From: Pseudomonas syringae | GTDB lineage: Bacteria; Pseudomonadota; Gammaproteobacteria; Pseudomonadales; Pseudomonadaceae | Reading direction: 5' to 3' | NCBI RefSeq assembly: GCF_023278085.1 | Contig: NZ_CP066265.1 | Location: forward strand, 2,014,501-2,078,500 | DNA length: 64,000 nucleotides | Shown here: positions 28,330-37,460 of the stretch, piece by piece | Numbering within the stretch: the stretch's first letter is position 1 | Layout: the number at the start of each line of letters is the position of its first letter | Notes under the pieces: model-generated | Databases searched by the model: none | The model's input: only the letters and a program-made list of their open reading frames with translations | Told to the model about the DNA's origin: nothing | Position numbers and translations under genes: made by a program

Positions 28330-29991
28330 TCAGTGGCGGCCCATGAACCAGATAACCGCCAGCAGATTGAGCAGCAGCGAAACCAGCGCCAGCGTGCGCC
28401 AGACCTTCAGCGGTTCGCGTTCCAGTAACGGCCGTGGCCGTACGACGACCGGGCGATGTTCGGCCTGCTCCAGTTCCAGCAACCATTGCTCGGACGTTTC
28501 GTAGCGCAGTTCCGGGTCGGCTTGCAGCGCCTTGTCGAGGCTCTGACTCAACCATTGTGGAAGATCGGGTCGATAGCGGCTGGCGGGGGTCGGCGTCCCG
28601 AAGCGGCGATGTTGAAAGGCTTCAATCTCGCCGTAGGGGTAATGACCGGTCAGCAGGTAATACAGCGTCACGCCGACGGCATACAGGTCTTGTCGTGGCG
28701 CTGGCTCGACGCCATTGAAGGCTTCCGGGGCTATATAGCTTGGCGTGCCGGGCAGGTCGTCGGCGTTGACAGCGGACAGGCCGGGGCAAAAGGCCAGACC
28801 AAAATCCAGCAGCCGCAGTTCGCCGTCATCACCCAGCAGCAGGTTTTCCGGCTTGATGTCGCGATGAATGATATTGCGTCGATGCAGCAGGCCGCTGGCG
28901 CGCAACAGTCGGGTCGCCAGATCCTGCCACTGTGCGAGCGGTAAAGGGCCGCCAGCGGCGAACAGTTCGGCCAGGGTGCGTCCGGAATGCTCGCGCATCA
29001 CGTAATACAAGTGCTGGCGCTCTGCGAGCGGATGCAGCTCGGGAAAGAAACGTCCGGCAACCCGGCGCAGAAACCACTCTTCGAGCAACAGGCCTTGACC
29101 GGCCCCGGTTTCGTCATGGCGGCTGACAGGCAGGGTCTTCAAAAGCCAGGGCTGACCATGGGCATCTTTCACCCGATAGAGGATCGACTGACGGGATTGC
29201 GCCGCGATGCTGCCAATGTTCCAGCCTTCGAAAATCTGGCCGGGTTTGAGTGCCGGCGGCAGCGGCCACTGCCGCAACTGTAACAGCGCGTCGCCCAGAT
29301 CATCTTCGCCAAGGCTGTCGACCTGAATCAGCAGTGCGCTGGCATTGTCCTGACTGCCCGCCAGGTGTGCCGCGCTGACCAGGGTTTTTACCGCTGAGTC
29401 CAGGTCATCCTGTTCGCCAAGAATCGAGCGAATGCTGGCATCGCCCAGCGTTGCCCAGACGCCGTCGCTGACCAGTAACAGCCGCTCGCCTTCGTCCAGT
29501 TCGCCGTCCAGATAATCCATGACTACGTATTGATCGAGGCCCAGCGCGCGCTTGAGCACGTGCTGCATGTCGGCCTGTTCCCAGACGTGATCTTCACTGA
29601 TGCGCTTGAGCGTCCCGGCCTGCCAGCGATAAGCCCGGCAGTCACCGACATGGGCGAGGGTGAAGCGTCTACCACGCAGCACCAGTGCGCTGAGGGTGGT
29701 CATCAGGCCGTTGGCCAGCAACCAGCGATTCTGTGCCAGCAGCAGTCGATCAAGAGACTGGGCCACGCCCCAGGTTTCCGGCGTGGCGTAATAATCCAGC
29801 GCCAGTGCCTGCAGGGTGGACTGGGCCGCCAGCGCGCCATCGGCACACTGGCTGACGCCGTCGGCAAGGGCAAACAGATACCCCTTGCTGGCGGCCAGCG
29901 CCGCTACCGGAGTGACCAGGCGCAGAGCGTCCTGATTCTCCGCTCGCGGCCCGCTGGCGCTGAAGTGCGCACACCGCAGTTGCAGCGTCAT
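28330..29991 (-). CDS. PP2C phosphatase – Ser/Thr kinase fusion with C-terminal membrane anchor
   Basis: 553 residues. Residues ~1-240 form a PP2C-type phosphatase (FALADGVSQCADGALAAQ, LAHVGDCRAYRW, LLLVSDGVW, AGSQDNASALLIQ). Residues ~255-520 form a Hanks-type kinase (IIHRDIKPENLLLGDDGELRLLDFGLAFCPG with catalytic Asp near 378, GTPSYIAPEAF, DLYAVGVTLYYLLTGHYPYGE). A single hydrophobic helix (LALVSLLLNLLAVIWFM) ends the protein, placing both domains in the cytoplasm. The kinase glycine loop is degenerate. It starts 7 bp after the nitrate transporter gene and is co-transcribed with it. The substrate is unknown; location suggests control of nitrate uptake or assimilation, which is inference. 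Confidence 0.92.
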   Translation of the reverse strand: MTLQLRCAHFSASGPRAENQDALRLVTPVAALAASKGYLFALADGVSQCADGALAAQSTLQALALDYYATPETWGVAQSLDRLLLAQNRWLLANGLMTTLSALVLRGRRFTLAHVGDCRAYRWQAGTLKRISEDHVWEQADMQHVLKRALGLDQYVVMDYLDGELDEGERLLLVSDGVWATLGDASIRSILGEQDDLDSAVKTLVSAAHLAGSQDNASALLIQVDSLGEDDLGDALLQLRQWPLPPALKPGQIFEGWNIGSIAAQSRQSILYRVKDAHGQPWLLKTLPVSRHDETGAGQGLLLEEWFLRRVAGRFFPELHPLAERQHLYYVMREHSGRTLAELFAAGGPLPLAQWQDLATRLLRASGLLHRRNIIHRDIKPENLLLGDDGELRLLDFGLAFCPGLSAVNADDLPGTPSYIAPEAFNGVEPAPRQDLYAVGVTLYYLLTGHYPYGEIEAFQHRRFGTPTPASRYRPDLPQWLSQSLDKALQADPELRYETSEQWLLELEQAEHRPVVVRPRPLLEREPLKVWRTLALVSLLLNLLAVIWFMGRH

Positions 29992-29998
29992 TGGCGCC

Positions 29999-31210
29999 TC
30001 AGACCCGGGCCGCCGTCACGGCAGCCGAACCCCAGGTGGTTCTCCAGCGACGCTTGACGTTCAGCAGGCCGAACCAGGCCAGCACGGCCAGCCCCGCGAA
30101 CAGCCACAGGCCCAACTGGTAATCGCCGGTATTCTGTTTGATGCTGCCCAGACCGGCCGCCAGCAGAAAGCCGCCGATACCACCGGCCATGCCGATCAGC
30201 CCGGTCATGACGCCGATTTCCTTGCGGAAGCGCTGCGGCACCAACTGGAAGACTGCGCCGTTACCGGCACCCAGGCCGAGCATTGCCGCGACAAACAGCG
30301 CCAGGGCGGCCCACGAACTGGGCAGGTTGAAACCAACTGCTGCAATGCCGACTGCGGCCACCGCGTACATCACAGTCAATGTGCGGATCCCGCCAAAGCG
30401 GTCCGCCAGCGCGCCACCCAGAGGGCGCATCAGGCTGCCGCCGAATACGCAGGCTGCGGTGTAGTAACCGGCAGTGATCGGGCTCAGGCCGTATTGGTCG
30501 TTGAAGTAGCCGGGCAGGGCGCTGGCCAGACCGATGAACCCACCAAATGTCACGCTGTAGAAGAACATGAACCACCAGCTGTCCTTGTCGCCGAGGGCCT
30601 TGAGGTAGTCCGCCACAGACTTGGGCTTGCTGCGTTCCGGAGCGTTACGTGCCATCAGGCTGAAAGCGATCAGCGTCAGCACCAACGGGATGAGGGCCAG
30701 ACCAAACACATTGCCCCAGCCAAAACTGGCGGCCAGCACCGGGGCGATCAACGCAGCCAGCACGGTGCCGGAATTGCCCGCACCGGCGATGCCCATCGCT
30801 TTGCCCTGATGCTGTGGCGGATACCATTGCGACGCCAGCGGCAACGCAACGGCGAACGACGCACCGGCCATGCCGAGGAACAGGCCCAGCAGCAGCACCT
30901 GGCCGTAGGTGTGAATGCCCAGTTGCCAGGCCGCGAACAGCGCACCGATGACGATCACCTGGCCAATGATGCCAGCCGTCTTGGGCGACAACTGGTCGGC
31001 CAGCAGGCCCATGAAGAAACGCAGCACTGCGCCCGCCAGAATCGGCGTGGCCACCATCAGGCCGCGTTGCTGGGTGGTCAACTGCAGGTCGGTGGCGATC
31101 TGTACTGCCAGCGGGCCGAGCAGGTACCAGACCATGAAGCTCAGGTCGAAATACAGAAAGGCAGCGAACAGGGTCGGTTTATGGCCGGCCTTCCAGAAGC
31201 TTGTATCCAT
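29999..31210 (-). CDS. NarK/NasA-type nitrate/nitrite MFS transporter
   Basis: 403 residues from ATG 31210 (GAGGTG about 6 nt upstream; the in-frame GTG at 31216 is less likely). Twelve membrane helices are visible, with the nitrate-porter glycine signatures GAGNSGTVLAALIAPVLA (helix 5) and GLIGMAGGIGGFLLAAGLG (helix 11) and the MFS loop LADQLSPKTAG. It imports nitrate across the inner membrane for assimilation. Transcribed from a sigma-54 promoter through an ANTAR-controlled leader, and followed by the kinase/phosphatase gene. P. aeruginosa calls the equivalent gene nasA. Confidence 0.92.
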   Translation of the reverse strand: MDTSFWKAGHKPTLFAAFLYFDLSFMVWYLLGPLAVQIATDLQLTTQQRGLMVATPILAGAVLRFFMGLLADQLSPKTAGIIGQVIVIGALFAAWQLGIHTYGQVLLLGLFLGMAGASFAVALPLASQWYPPQHQGKAMGIAGAGNSGTVLAALIAPVLAASFGWGNVFGLALIPLVLTLIAFSLMARNAPERSKPKSVADYLKALGDKDSWWFMFFYSVTFGGFIGLASALPGYFNDQYGLSPITAGYYTAACVFGGSLMRPLGGALADRFGGIRTLTVMYAVAAVGIAAVGFNLPSSWAALALFVAAMLGLGAGNGAVFQLVPQRFRKEIGVMTGLIGMAGGIGGFLLAAGLGSIKQNTGDYQLGLWLFAGLAVLAWFGLLNVKRRWRTTWGSAAVTAARV

Positions 31211-31332
31211 TGGCACACCTCATCATCGGCTAGGGGGGGCAGTCGGGGCATGGCCACGACACGGTTTGTTCCAGACGTTGTGGCGGAGTGCTTCGGGCGA
31301 CTCCACCGGCCCCTTCGCCGGGGCCAAACGCC

Positions 31333-31416
31333 AAAAACGTCGCCTCTCCATCCACCGGAGCGGAAAGAGATGAGCGACGTCTTTGTCGTAATCGGTGGTA
31401 GCCGCCGTTGGCTACC
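31333..31416 (-). ncRNA. ANTAR-type double-hairpin antitermination leader of the nitrate transporter operon
   Basis: Read on the minus strand. P1 (31416-31397) is a perfect 7-bp stem GGTAGCC/GGCTACC with hexaloop AACGGC (A1, G4). P2 (31388-31375) is CGAC/GTCG with hexaloop AAAGAC (A1, G4). The terminator (31380-31333) has arms ACGTCGC/GCGACGT and a TTTTT run. P2's 3' arm overlaps the terminator's 5' arm. The design is the same as in the reductase leader, including AACG at the start of the P1 loop and AAAG at the start of the P2 loop. About 120 nt separate the terminator from the transporter start. Confidence 0.87.
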
Positions 31417-31430
31417 TGTGCAATTGCATT

Positions 31431-31447
31431 AGCAATAGACGGGCCAA
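31431..31447 (-). promoter_or_regulatory. sigma-54 promoter of the nitrate transporter operon
   Basis: Minus-strand TTGGCCCGTCTATTGCT matches TTGGCACG-N4-TTGCT at all but one of the fixed positions, with GG-N10-GC spacing. The expected start site (~31420) is about 4 nt before hairpin P1. Confidence 0.8.
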
Positions 31448-32135
31448 AGCAGGGGCAAGCGGTTTAGCGGCAAGCTGCAAGCGGGTCTGGGGGACTGTCG
31501 GGAGGTGTAGTTGACCGGGCCAATGACCTTGAAGCGGGCGCTGATCAGAAAGGACGCTGCAAAAAAGGGCGGGCCGCCGGCCCCGGAGCTTGTGCAGCTC
31601 ATGCCGGCTGCTGTCAGCCGGCTGATAATGAAAAAATAATGCAGCGGTTGTTGATATTTTATTAAGTTCAATATGCTGGATATTATATTTATGTGCCACC
31701 AGTTTTAATGTTGCGTACTGTCAATATGATGCTGTTTCGATGCTGCCATATGACGGTCTTAATATCGATGATCTATAAGTGTGAATATTTATTAATTAAC
31801 TATCCGGTGAGTCTTTTGGTACGTCAGTGCTGCAAATAGTTAATTTACTTTCTGTAGTATCTCTGACAGCATCCGTCCTGCCGACACCCACACGGCCCGT
31901 CGAATAGACGGTGATATTACTCTTCATCAGTGCGGCTTTATCTCAAGGTCGTCTGTCAATTCCGATAAGTGTTTACTTTGAAAGAAGTAATCGGCTACTC
32001 GCTCTTTTTTCGGGCTCCTGCTGCCTTAAATAAAGGGAAGCCCGATTTCACATGCACCTCGGCCATGCAACTTTTCGGCCGTGTTGTCTTCCTCTTCGCG
32101 CTGCTTTGAAGGGCGCCAATAAAGGATACATCATC
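31448..32135. other. long intergenic region between nitrate transporter and lscA, AT-rich in its right half
   Basis: No credible gene is seen. 31603-31622 is a perfect dyad GCCGGCTG-CTGT-CAGCCGGC. From about 31620 to 31990 the sequence is much richer in A/T than its surroundings, with runs such as TATTAATTAACT, which suggests acquired DNA. AAAGGA at 32121-32126 is the lscA ribosome binding site. I see no clear promoter for lscA. Confidence 0.5.
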
Positions 32136-33383
32136 ATGAGTAACATCAATTACGCACCCACTGTCTGGTCCCGTGCCGATGCGCTGAAGGTCAACGAAAA
32201 CGACCCCACCACCACGCAGCCACTGGTCAGCCCGGACTTTCCGGTCATGAGCGATACGGTATTCATCTGGGACACCATGCCGCTGCGCGAGCTGGACGGC
32301 ACGGTCGTTTCGGTCAACGGCTGGTCGGTCATCCTGACATTGACGGCTGACCGCCACCCTGATGATCCGCAGTACCTGGGTGCCAATGGCCGCTACGACA
32401 TCAAGCGCGACTGGGAAGACCGCCACGGCAGGGCGCGCATGTGCTACTGGTACTCGCGCACCGGCAAAGACTGGATCTTCGGTGGCCGAGTGATGGCCGA
32501 GGGCGTATCGCCGACGACACGAGAGTGGGCGGGCACACCGATCCTGTTGAACGACCAGGGCGATATCGATCTGTATTACACCTGCGTGACACCCGGTGCC
32601 TCGATTGCCAAAGTTCGCGGCCGCATCGTGACATCCGATAAGGGCGTAGAGTTGAAAGACTTTAACGACGTTAAAATTCTTTTTGAAGCCGACGGCACTT
32701 ATTATCAGACCGAAGCGCAAAACTCGACCTGGAACTTTCGCGACCCAAGTCCGTTCATTGACCCCAATGATGGCAAGTTGTACATGGTCTTTGAAGGTAA
32801 CGTCGCGGGCGAGCGTGGTTCACATACGGTTGGCGTCACGGAACTTGGCCCTGTGCCACCGGGCCACGAAGAAGTTGGCGGTGCCAGATTCCAGGTCGGC
32901 TGTATCGGCCTGGCGGTGGCGAAAGACCTGACGGGTGAAGAATGGGAAATACTTCCACCGCTGGTGACTGCGGTGGGCGTTAACGATCAGACCGAACGTC
33001 CGCACTATGTCTTCCAGGACGGTAAATATTATTTGTTCACCATCAGCCACAAGTTTACCTACGCCGATGGCGTGACCGGGCCGGATGGTGTCTATGGTTT
33101 TGTCGGCGAGCATCTGTTCGGTCCTTACCGGCCCATGAACGCCTCTGGTCTGGTGCTTGGCAATCCGCCCGAGCAGCCGTTCCAGACGTATTCCCACTGT
33201 GTCATGCCGAACGGACTGGTAACGTCGTTCATCGACAGCGTGCCCACCGAAGGCGAGGATTATCGTATCGGCGGGACCGAAGCGCCGACCGTGAGAATCC
33301 TGCTGAAAGGCGATCGCTCGTTCGTGCAGGAGGAATATGATTACGGCTACATTCCTGCCATGAAGGACGTGACGCTGAGCTGA
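32136..33383 (+). CDS. lscA: levansucrase, short N-terminal form
   Basis: 415 residues from ATG 32136, preceded by AAAGGATACATCATC. A glycoside hydrolase family 68 enzyme: it cleaves sucrose and transfers fructose to build levan. Catalytic residues are visible: nucleophile Asp46 (FIWDTMPL), transition-state stabiliser Asp in NFRDPSPF (~203), and general acid Glu in [11 protein letters not shown] (~287). From memory, active P. syringae LscB/LscC are 431 residues and carry ~16 extra N-terminal residues with a phage-derived promoter; the form here lacks that extension and starts MSNINYAP, like the chromosomal LscA that is reported to be poorly expressed. No signal peptide is present, as usual for this group. 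It is an insertion between the nitrate transporter and nasTS. Confidence 0.92.
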   Translation: MSNINYAPTVWSRADALKVNENDPTTTQPLVSPDFPVMSDTVFIWDTMPLRELDGTVVSVNGWSVILTLTADRHPDDPQYLGANGRYDIKRDWEDRHGRARMCYWYSRTGKDWIFGGRVMAEGVSPTTREWAGTPILLNDQGDIDLYYTCVTPGASIAKVRGRIVTSDKGVELKDFNDVKILFEADGTYYQTEAQNSTWNFRDPSPFIDPNDGKLYMVFEGNVAGERGSHTVGVTELGPVPPGHEEVGGARFQVGCIGLAVAKDLTGEEWEILPPLVTAVGVNDQTERPHYVFQDGKYYLFTISHKFTYADGVTGPDGVYGFVGEHLFGPYRPMNASGLVLGNPPEQPFQTYSHCVMPNGLVTSFIDSVPTEGEDYRIGGTEAPTVRILLKGDRSFVQEEYDYGYIPAMKDVTLS

Positions 33384-33405
33384 CAGAACTTAGCCCTGCG
33401 AAGCG

Positions 33406-33431
33406 AGAACGCCTGCCTGTGCAGGCGTTCT
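33406..33431. terminator. hairpin between convergent lscA and nasT
   Basis: Perfect 11-bp stem AGAACGCCTGC/GCAGGCGTTCT with CTGT loop, 23 bp after lscA. There is no T-tract, so terminator function is likely but not certain. Confidence 0.55.
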
Positions 33432-33439
33432 GCGTGCGG

Positions 33440-34015
33440 TCAGCCCAATAGCTCGCTCATCGCAATAATCTGTTCGGCCACCTGAATCAGCTTCTGCTGG
33501 CGACTCATCGCCTGGCGGCGCATCAGGGTGTAGGCCTCCTCCTCGTTGCACGCCTTCATCTTCATCAGCAGCCCCTTGGCCAGTTCGATGCGCTTGCGCT
33601 CGGCCAGTTGCTGATCGCGGGCATGCAGTTGCGCCCGCAGCGACTGATCGCTTTCGAAGCGGGCCATGGCCACGTCGAGAATCGGTTGCAGCCGTTGCGC
33701 CTGAATGCCTTCGACAATGTAAGCGCTGACCCCGGATTTGATCGCCTGACGCATCACTCCCGGATCGTGCTCGTCGGTAAACATCACAATCGGCCGCGGC
33801 TGGTCGCGGCTGACCAGCACCACCTGTTCCATCACGTCGCGGCCGGGGGATTCGGTGTCGATCAGGATGACATCCGGGCGCACCGCCTCAACGCGGGCGG
33901 GCAGGTCGATGATCAGCCCCGACTCATCGATCACCTCGAACCCGGCCTCGGTCAGTGCGGATTTGAGGCGACCGACTTTTCGGGGTGTGTCATTGATCAG
34001 CAGAATACGCAGCAT
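33440..34015 (-). CDS. nasT: ANTAR response-regulator-like antiterminator NasT
   Basis: 191 residues from ATG 34015, with GGAGG 9-13 nt upstream (start chosen for this; an upstream ATG at 34033 overlaps nasS). The N-terminal receiver-like domain (MLRILLINDTPRKVGRLKSAL, PDVILIDTESPGRDVMEQV) is followed by a C-terminal ANTAR RNA-binding domain (RKRIELAKGLLMKMKACNEEEAYTLMRRQAMSRQQKLIQVAEQII). NasT binds double-hairpin leader RNAs and prevents termination; NasS sequesters it when nitrate is absent. Two matching leaders are in this window. It lies 14 bp after nasS in the same operon. Confidence 0.95.
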   Translation of the reverse strand: MLRILLINDTPRKVGRLKSALTEAGFEVIDESGLIIDLPARVEAVRPDVILIDTESPGRDVMEQVVLVSRDQPRPIVMFTDEHDPGVMRQAIKSGVSAYIVEGIQAQRLQPILDVAMARFESDQSLRAQLHARDQQLAERKRIELAKGLLMKMKACNEEEAYTLMRRQAMSRQQKLIQVAEQIIAMSELLG

Positions 34016-34029
34016 GCTCACGTCCTCCG

Positions 34030-35241
34030 TCAACGACTGGCCAGTGCAGGCGCGGGATCGGCCAGCGAGTGAAGTTTGAAGCTGCGTGCATAGCCAGCCG
34101 GATCACTGCCATCCCAGACCTTGCCGTCGATCAGCTGACTGCTGCGCAGGTGGGCAGCCGGAACACTGATGCCCAGCGCGTCGGCTGCCTGACGGTACAG
34201 GTCCAGTTGCTGGACGCGGCTGGCGACTGCCAGGTAGTCCGGGTCTTCGCGCAACAGCCCCCAGCGTCGGAACTGGGTCATGAACCACATGCCATCGGAC
34301 AGCCACGGGTAATTGACCTGGCCCTGATTGTGGAACCGGACCGCATGCGGGTCCTGCCAGTGGTTGCCAAGCCCGTCACTGTAATGGCCGAGCAGGCGCG
34401 GTTCGATGCAGTCCAGCGGCGCGTCCAGATACTCTGTGCCGCTGAGCAATTGCGCCGTGCTGCACAGGTTGTGCGGGTTCTGCTCGATGAAGCGGCTGGC
34501 TTCAAGTACCGCCATGATCAGCGCTCTGGCGGTATTGGGGTTCTGCTCGACGAATTCGCGCGTGCAGCCGAGCACCTTGCCTGGGTGGTCGGGCCAGATC
34601 GCCTGGCTGGTGGCCATGGTGAAACCCAGCTGCTGCTGTACTGCGCTGGCACCCCACGGCTCACCGACACAGAACCCGTCGATGCGCCCGGCTTGCAGGT
34701 GCTGCGCCATCTGGGTGGGCGGCACCACCACACTGTTCACATCGTCGAGCGGATGAATGCCCTGGCTGGCGAGCCAGTAATACAGCCACATGGCGTGATT
34801 GCCGGTGGGAAAAGTCTGCGCGAAGGTCAGTTGCGAACCGTTTTGGTGCGCGCGTTTGTCCAGTGCCTCAGGCGTGATCACGCCCGCTTGCTGCAATTCG
34901 CTGGACAGGTTGATGCACTGACCGTTCTGATTGAGGCCCATCAGGATCGCCATGTCGGTCGCCGGGCCGCCGCTGATGCCCAGTTCCACGGCGTAGATCA
35001 GGCCATACAGGCTGTGTGCTGCGTGCAGCTGCCCGCTGACCAGCCTGTCGCGCAGCCCGGCCCATGAGGTCTGGCGCTTGAGGTTGAGGCTCAGCCCGTA
35101 AGGCTGGGCAAAGCCCTGCGTCGCGGCGACCACGAGCGGCGCGCAGTCAGTCAACGCCATGAAGCCGACGTCCAGGCTGTTGATTTCCGGCGCGTCGCTG
35201 CCGGCTACCCAGTCCAGGGCGTTGCTGGTTGGTTCAGTCAT
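34030..35241 (-). CDS. nasS: nitrate/nitrite-sensing NasS (NrtA-like binding protein)
   Basis: 403 residues from ATG 35241. It belongs to the NrtA/CmpA periplasmic-binding-protein fold but has no signal peptide, so it acts in the cytoplasm. Features: INSLDVGFMALTDCAPLVVAATQGFAQPYGLSL, SWAGLRDRLVSGQLHAAHSLYGLIYAVELG, and a C-terminal YPWLSDGMWFMTQFRRWGLL typical of the nitrate-binding subfamily. NasS holds NasT inactive until nitrate or nitrite binds. No ABC permease or ATPase genes are nearby, which supports a sensor and not a transporter role. Confidence 0.93.
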   Translation of the reverse strand: MTEPTSNALDWVAGSDAPEINSLDVGFMALTDCAPLVVAATQGFAQPYGLSLNLKRQTSWAGLRDRLVSGQLHAAHSLYGLIYAVELGISGGPATDMAILMGLNQNGQCINLSSELQQAGVITPEALDKRAHQNGSQLTFAQTFPTGNHAMWLYYWLASQGIHPLDDVNSVVVPPTQMAQHLQAGRIDGFCVGEPWGASAVQQQLGFTMATSQAIWPDHPGKVLGCTREFVEQNPNTARALIMAVLEASRFIEQNPHNLCSTAQLLSGTEYLDAPLDCIEPRLLGHYSDGLGNHWQDPHAVRFHNQGQVNYPWLSDGMWFMTQFRRWGLLREDPDYLAVASRVQQLDLYRQAADALGISVPAAHLRSSQLIDGKVWDGSDPAGYARSFKLHSLADPAPALASR

Positions 35242-35488
35242 AGCGAGCACTTCATAAAAAGCCCATCCAGAAAAAAGGCGCCGTTCGACCCGATGCCAGT
35301 GCAAGGGGCTGAAGCGACGCCATTGTCCATGCACGGTTCCTTCGTTGGAGTACGTGCCCGATAACCGATCCAAGCAAGGCATATGCCAGCGTCATGTGGC
35401 AGGAAGTTTATCGCGCACCTCGCTTGAGCCGCCCGCACACGGCTATAATCGCCACCCTGAATTCAGCTGCTCACGAGCCCATCCCGCC

Positions 35489-36520
35489 ATGTATAACCTG
35501 GCCCGCCAGTTACTGTTCAAACTTTCCCCGGAAACCTCGCATGACCTTTCGCTGGACCTGATCGGTGCAGGCGGGCGGCTGGGGCTCAACGGTCTGCTGA
35601 GCAAGTCTCCGGCGAATCTGCCGGTCAGCGTCATGGGCCTGGAATTCCCTAACCCTGTGGGGCTGGCGGCCGGTCTGGACAAGAACGGCGCGGCCATCGA
35701 CGGTTTTGCACAACTGGGTTTCGGCTTTGTCGAGATCGGCACCGTGACGCCGCGTCCGCAGCCGGGCAATCCCAAGCCGCGTCTCTTTCGCCTGCCGCAT
35801 GCCGAGGCGATCATCAATCGTATGGGCTTCAACAACCTGGGTGTCGATCATCTGGTGTCCAGGGTCCAGGCGGCCAAATACCGCGGCATTCTGGGTATCA
35901 ACATCGGCAAGAACTTCGACACGCCGGTCGAACGTGCAGTGGATGATTACCTGATCTGCCTGGACAAGGTTTACGCCCACGCCAGCTATGTCACCATCAA
36001 CATCAGTTCACCCAATACAGCGGGTCTGCGCAGTCTGCAATTCGGCGATTCGCTCAAGCAACTGCTCCAGGCCCTGAGCCTGCGTCAGCAGGAACTCACG
36101 CAACTGCATGGCAAGCGTGTGCCGTTGGCGATCAAGATTGCCCCGGACATGACCGATGAAGAAACCGTGCTGGTCGCTGCTGCGCTGATCGAATCGGGGA
36201 TGGATGCGGTCATTGCCACCAACACCACGCTGAGCCGTCAGGGCGTCGAAGGCTTGCCGCATGCTGATCAGGCAGGCGGTTTGTCAGGCGCGCCGGTTCG
36301 CGAAAAAAGCACGCATATCGTCAAGGTGCTGGCTGGCGAGCTGGGCGGGCGCATGCCGATCATCGCGGCGGGCGGGATTACCGAAGGCCGGCATGCGGCC
36401 GAGAAGATCGCAGCCGGTGCCAGTCTCGTGCAGATCTACTCTGGTTTCATCTATAAAGGCCCGGCGCTGATTCGCCAGTCGGTGGACGCCATCGCGGCAA
36501 TGCCACGCACCGCAGGCTGA
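35489..36520 (+). CDS. pyrD: dihydroorotate dehydrogenase (quinone), class 2
   Basis: 343 residues from ATG 35489, the normal length for class 2 enzymes. It oxidises dihydroorotate to orotate in pyrimidine synthesis and passes electrons to ubiquinone at the inner membrane. The N-terminal [25 protein letters not shown] is the membrane-associating extension. FMN and substrate motifs: [47 protein letters not shown] (catalytic Ser region), [40 protein letters not shown]. It is divergent from nasS. Confidence 0.97.
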   Translation: MYNLARQLLFKLSPETSHDLSLDLIGAGGRLGLNGLLSKSPANLPVSVMGLEFPNPVGLAAGLDKNGAAIDGFAQLGFGFVEIGTVTPRPQPGNPKPRLFRLPHAEAIINRMGFNNLGVDHLVSRVQAAKYRGILGINIGKNFDTPVERAVDDYLICLDKVYAHASYVTINISSPNTAGLRSLQFGDSLKQLLQALSLRQQELTQLHGKRVPLAIKIAPDMTDEETVLVAAALIESGMDAVIATNTTLSRQGVEGLPHADQAGGLSGAPVREKSTHIVKVLAGELGGRMPIIAAGGITEGRHAAEKIAAGASLVQIYSGFIYKGPALIRQSVDAIAAMPRTAG

Positions 36521-36531
36521 ATCAGGACCCG

Positions 36532-36558
36532 AAAAAAGGGGCTCTTCGAGAGAGCCCC
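36532..36558 (-). terminator. intrinsic terminator, minus strand (rmf side)
   Basis: GGGGCTCT/AGAGCCCC stem with a TCGAG loop; the A-run at 36532-36537 becomes six U on the minus strand. It lies 100 bp past the rmf stop and 11 bp past the pyrD stop, and it may also limit pyrD read-through. Confidence 0.75.
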
Positions 36559-36658
36559 TGGGCGTTGGCCCGCCGCCCGGGTCGGGCGTGCATGGTACAG
36601 GTGTGAATCAGTCAATCATGTTGACGGCCCGTCGAGGCCTGAATGTCTATGAATCGCC

Positions 36659-36874
36659 TCATCCGACCGCGTGAAGTTCGTTGAGTCTGTGGATGCCCGC
36701 AGTGCCGGTCATACCGTCCCAGTTGTCGCCGCGTCCTTCGCGCCAGCCATTGATCCATGCCTGGCGTACTGACGGTAGAGTAAAAGGGCAAAGCTCACGG
36801 GATTTACCATGAACGCCGTATTGATATCCGCGTAAAAATGCTCTTTCCAACGGATCACGCTTAAGTCTTCTCAT
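36659..36874 (-). CDS. rmf: ribosome modulation factor
   Basis: 71 residues from ATG 36874, starting MRRLKRDPLERAFLRGYQYG. It is a small, very basic protein that pairs 70S ribosomes into inactive 100S dimers in stationary phase. The family pattern RxKRDxxxRAxxRGYxxGxxGxSRxxCP...RxxWxxGWREGRxD is complete. It is a single-gene unit. Expression is usually stringent- and stationary-phase controlled; no specific site was recognised upstream. Confidence 0.96.
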   Translation of the reverse strand: MRRLKRDPLERAFLRGYQYGVHGKSRELCPFTLPSVRQAWINGWREGRGDNWDGMTGTAGIHRLNELHAVG

Positions 36875-37460
36875 AGGGTAATGCCCTCGTCTGTTGACTG
36901 TAATATCCCTGAGACCCCGTGATGAGGTCGGGCAGAATGTTCTGCCGTTGGTGCCCGCTGCCGGCGTGGCGGGCCTTGATGCCATCACCGTTGCAGTGAT
37001 GACCTGTGTTGATTTCTAACCAAAGCGCAGGGCGGTGTGAATGATCGTTTTGTCATAAGCACGTCACATTCTGGTCTGTCCAGCAATAAGCGTTGGGGTG
37101 CGTCAACACTGATTTTTTACGCAGCCCCCTTCAGACGCGGGTTTGCGGACGAATTGAGATCGCTTATCAACCTCAAATGGTGGCTGTTTGCCTTGCCCAC
37201 ACAAGCGACGAAGGGTCACTGATCGGCCGATAAAATGTGACTTTTCGAGTCGGGCTTTTCGGCAGCATCTTTATTGCCAACATTGCAGGCCTCGATATCT
37301 GTTTTAATGTGCAGCTTAACTGCCGCAATGACATGACAGGATCATGCGGTGGACCGGCACACATCAAGTGCCACGCAGGCGTTCTCCACGAAAGACGCCT
37401 GTTCAAATCTGGCAGGGCAATGCGTTGCCCGCCGCAGACGGCTCAGGCCCTGGAATACAC
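36875..37460. other. intergenic region between rmf and rlmKL, no gene recognised
   Basis: About 585 bp without a convincing coding sequence; short frames here lack Shine-Dalgarno sites or recognisable composition. Small dyads are present (CCCGCtgccggcgtgGCGGG at 36954-36972 and GACT/AGTC at 37239-37251). It should hold both promoters, and a small RNA is possible but not demonstrable by eye. Confidence 0.4.

Noticed and set aside
37037..37222. 61-codon frame in the rmf–rlmKL gap
   Set aside because: No Shine-Dalgarno, no recognisable family, and composition unlike neighbouring genes.
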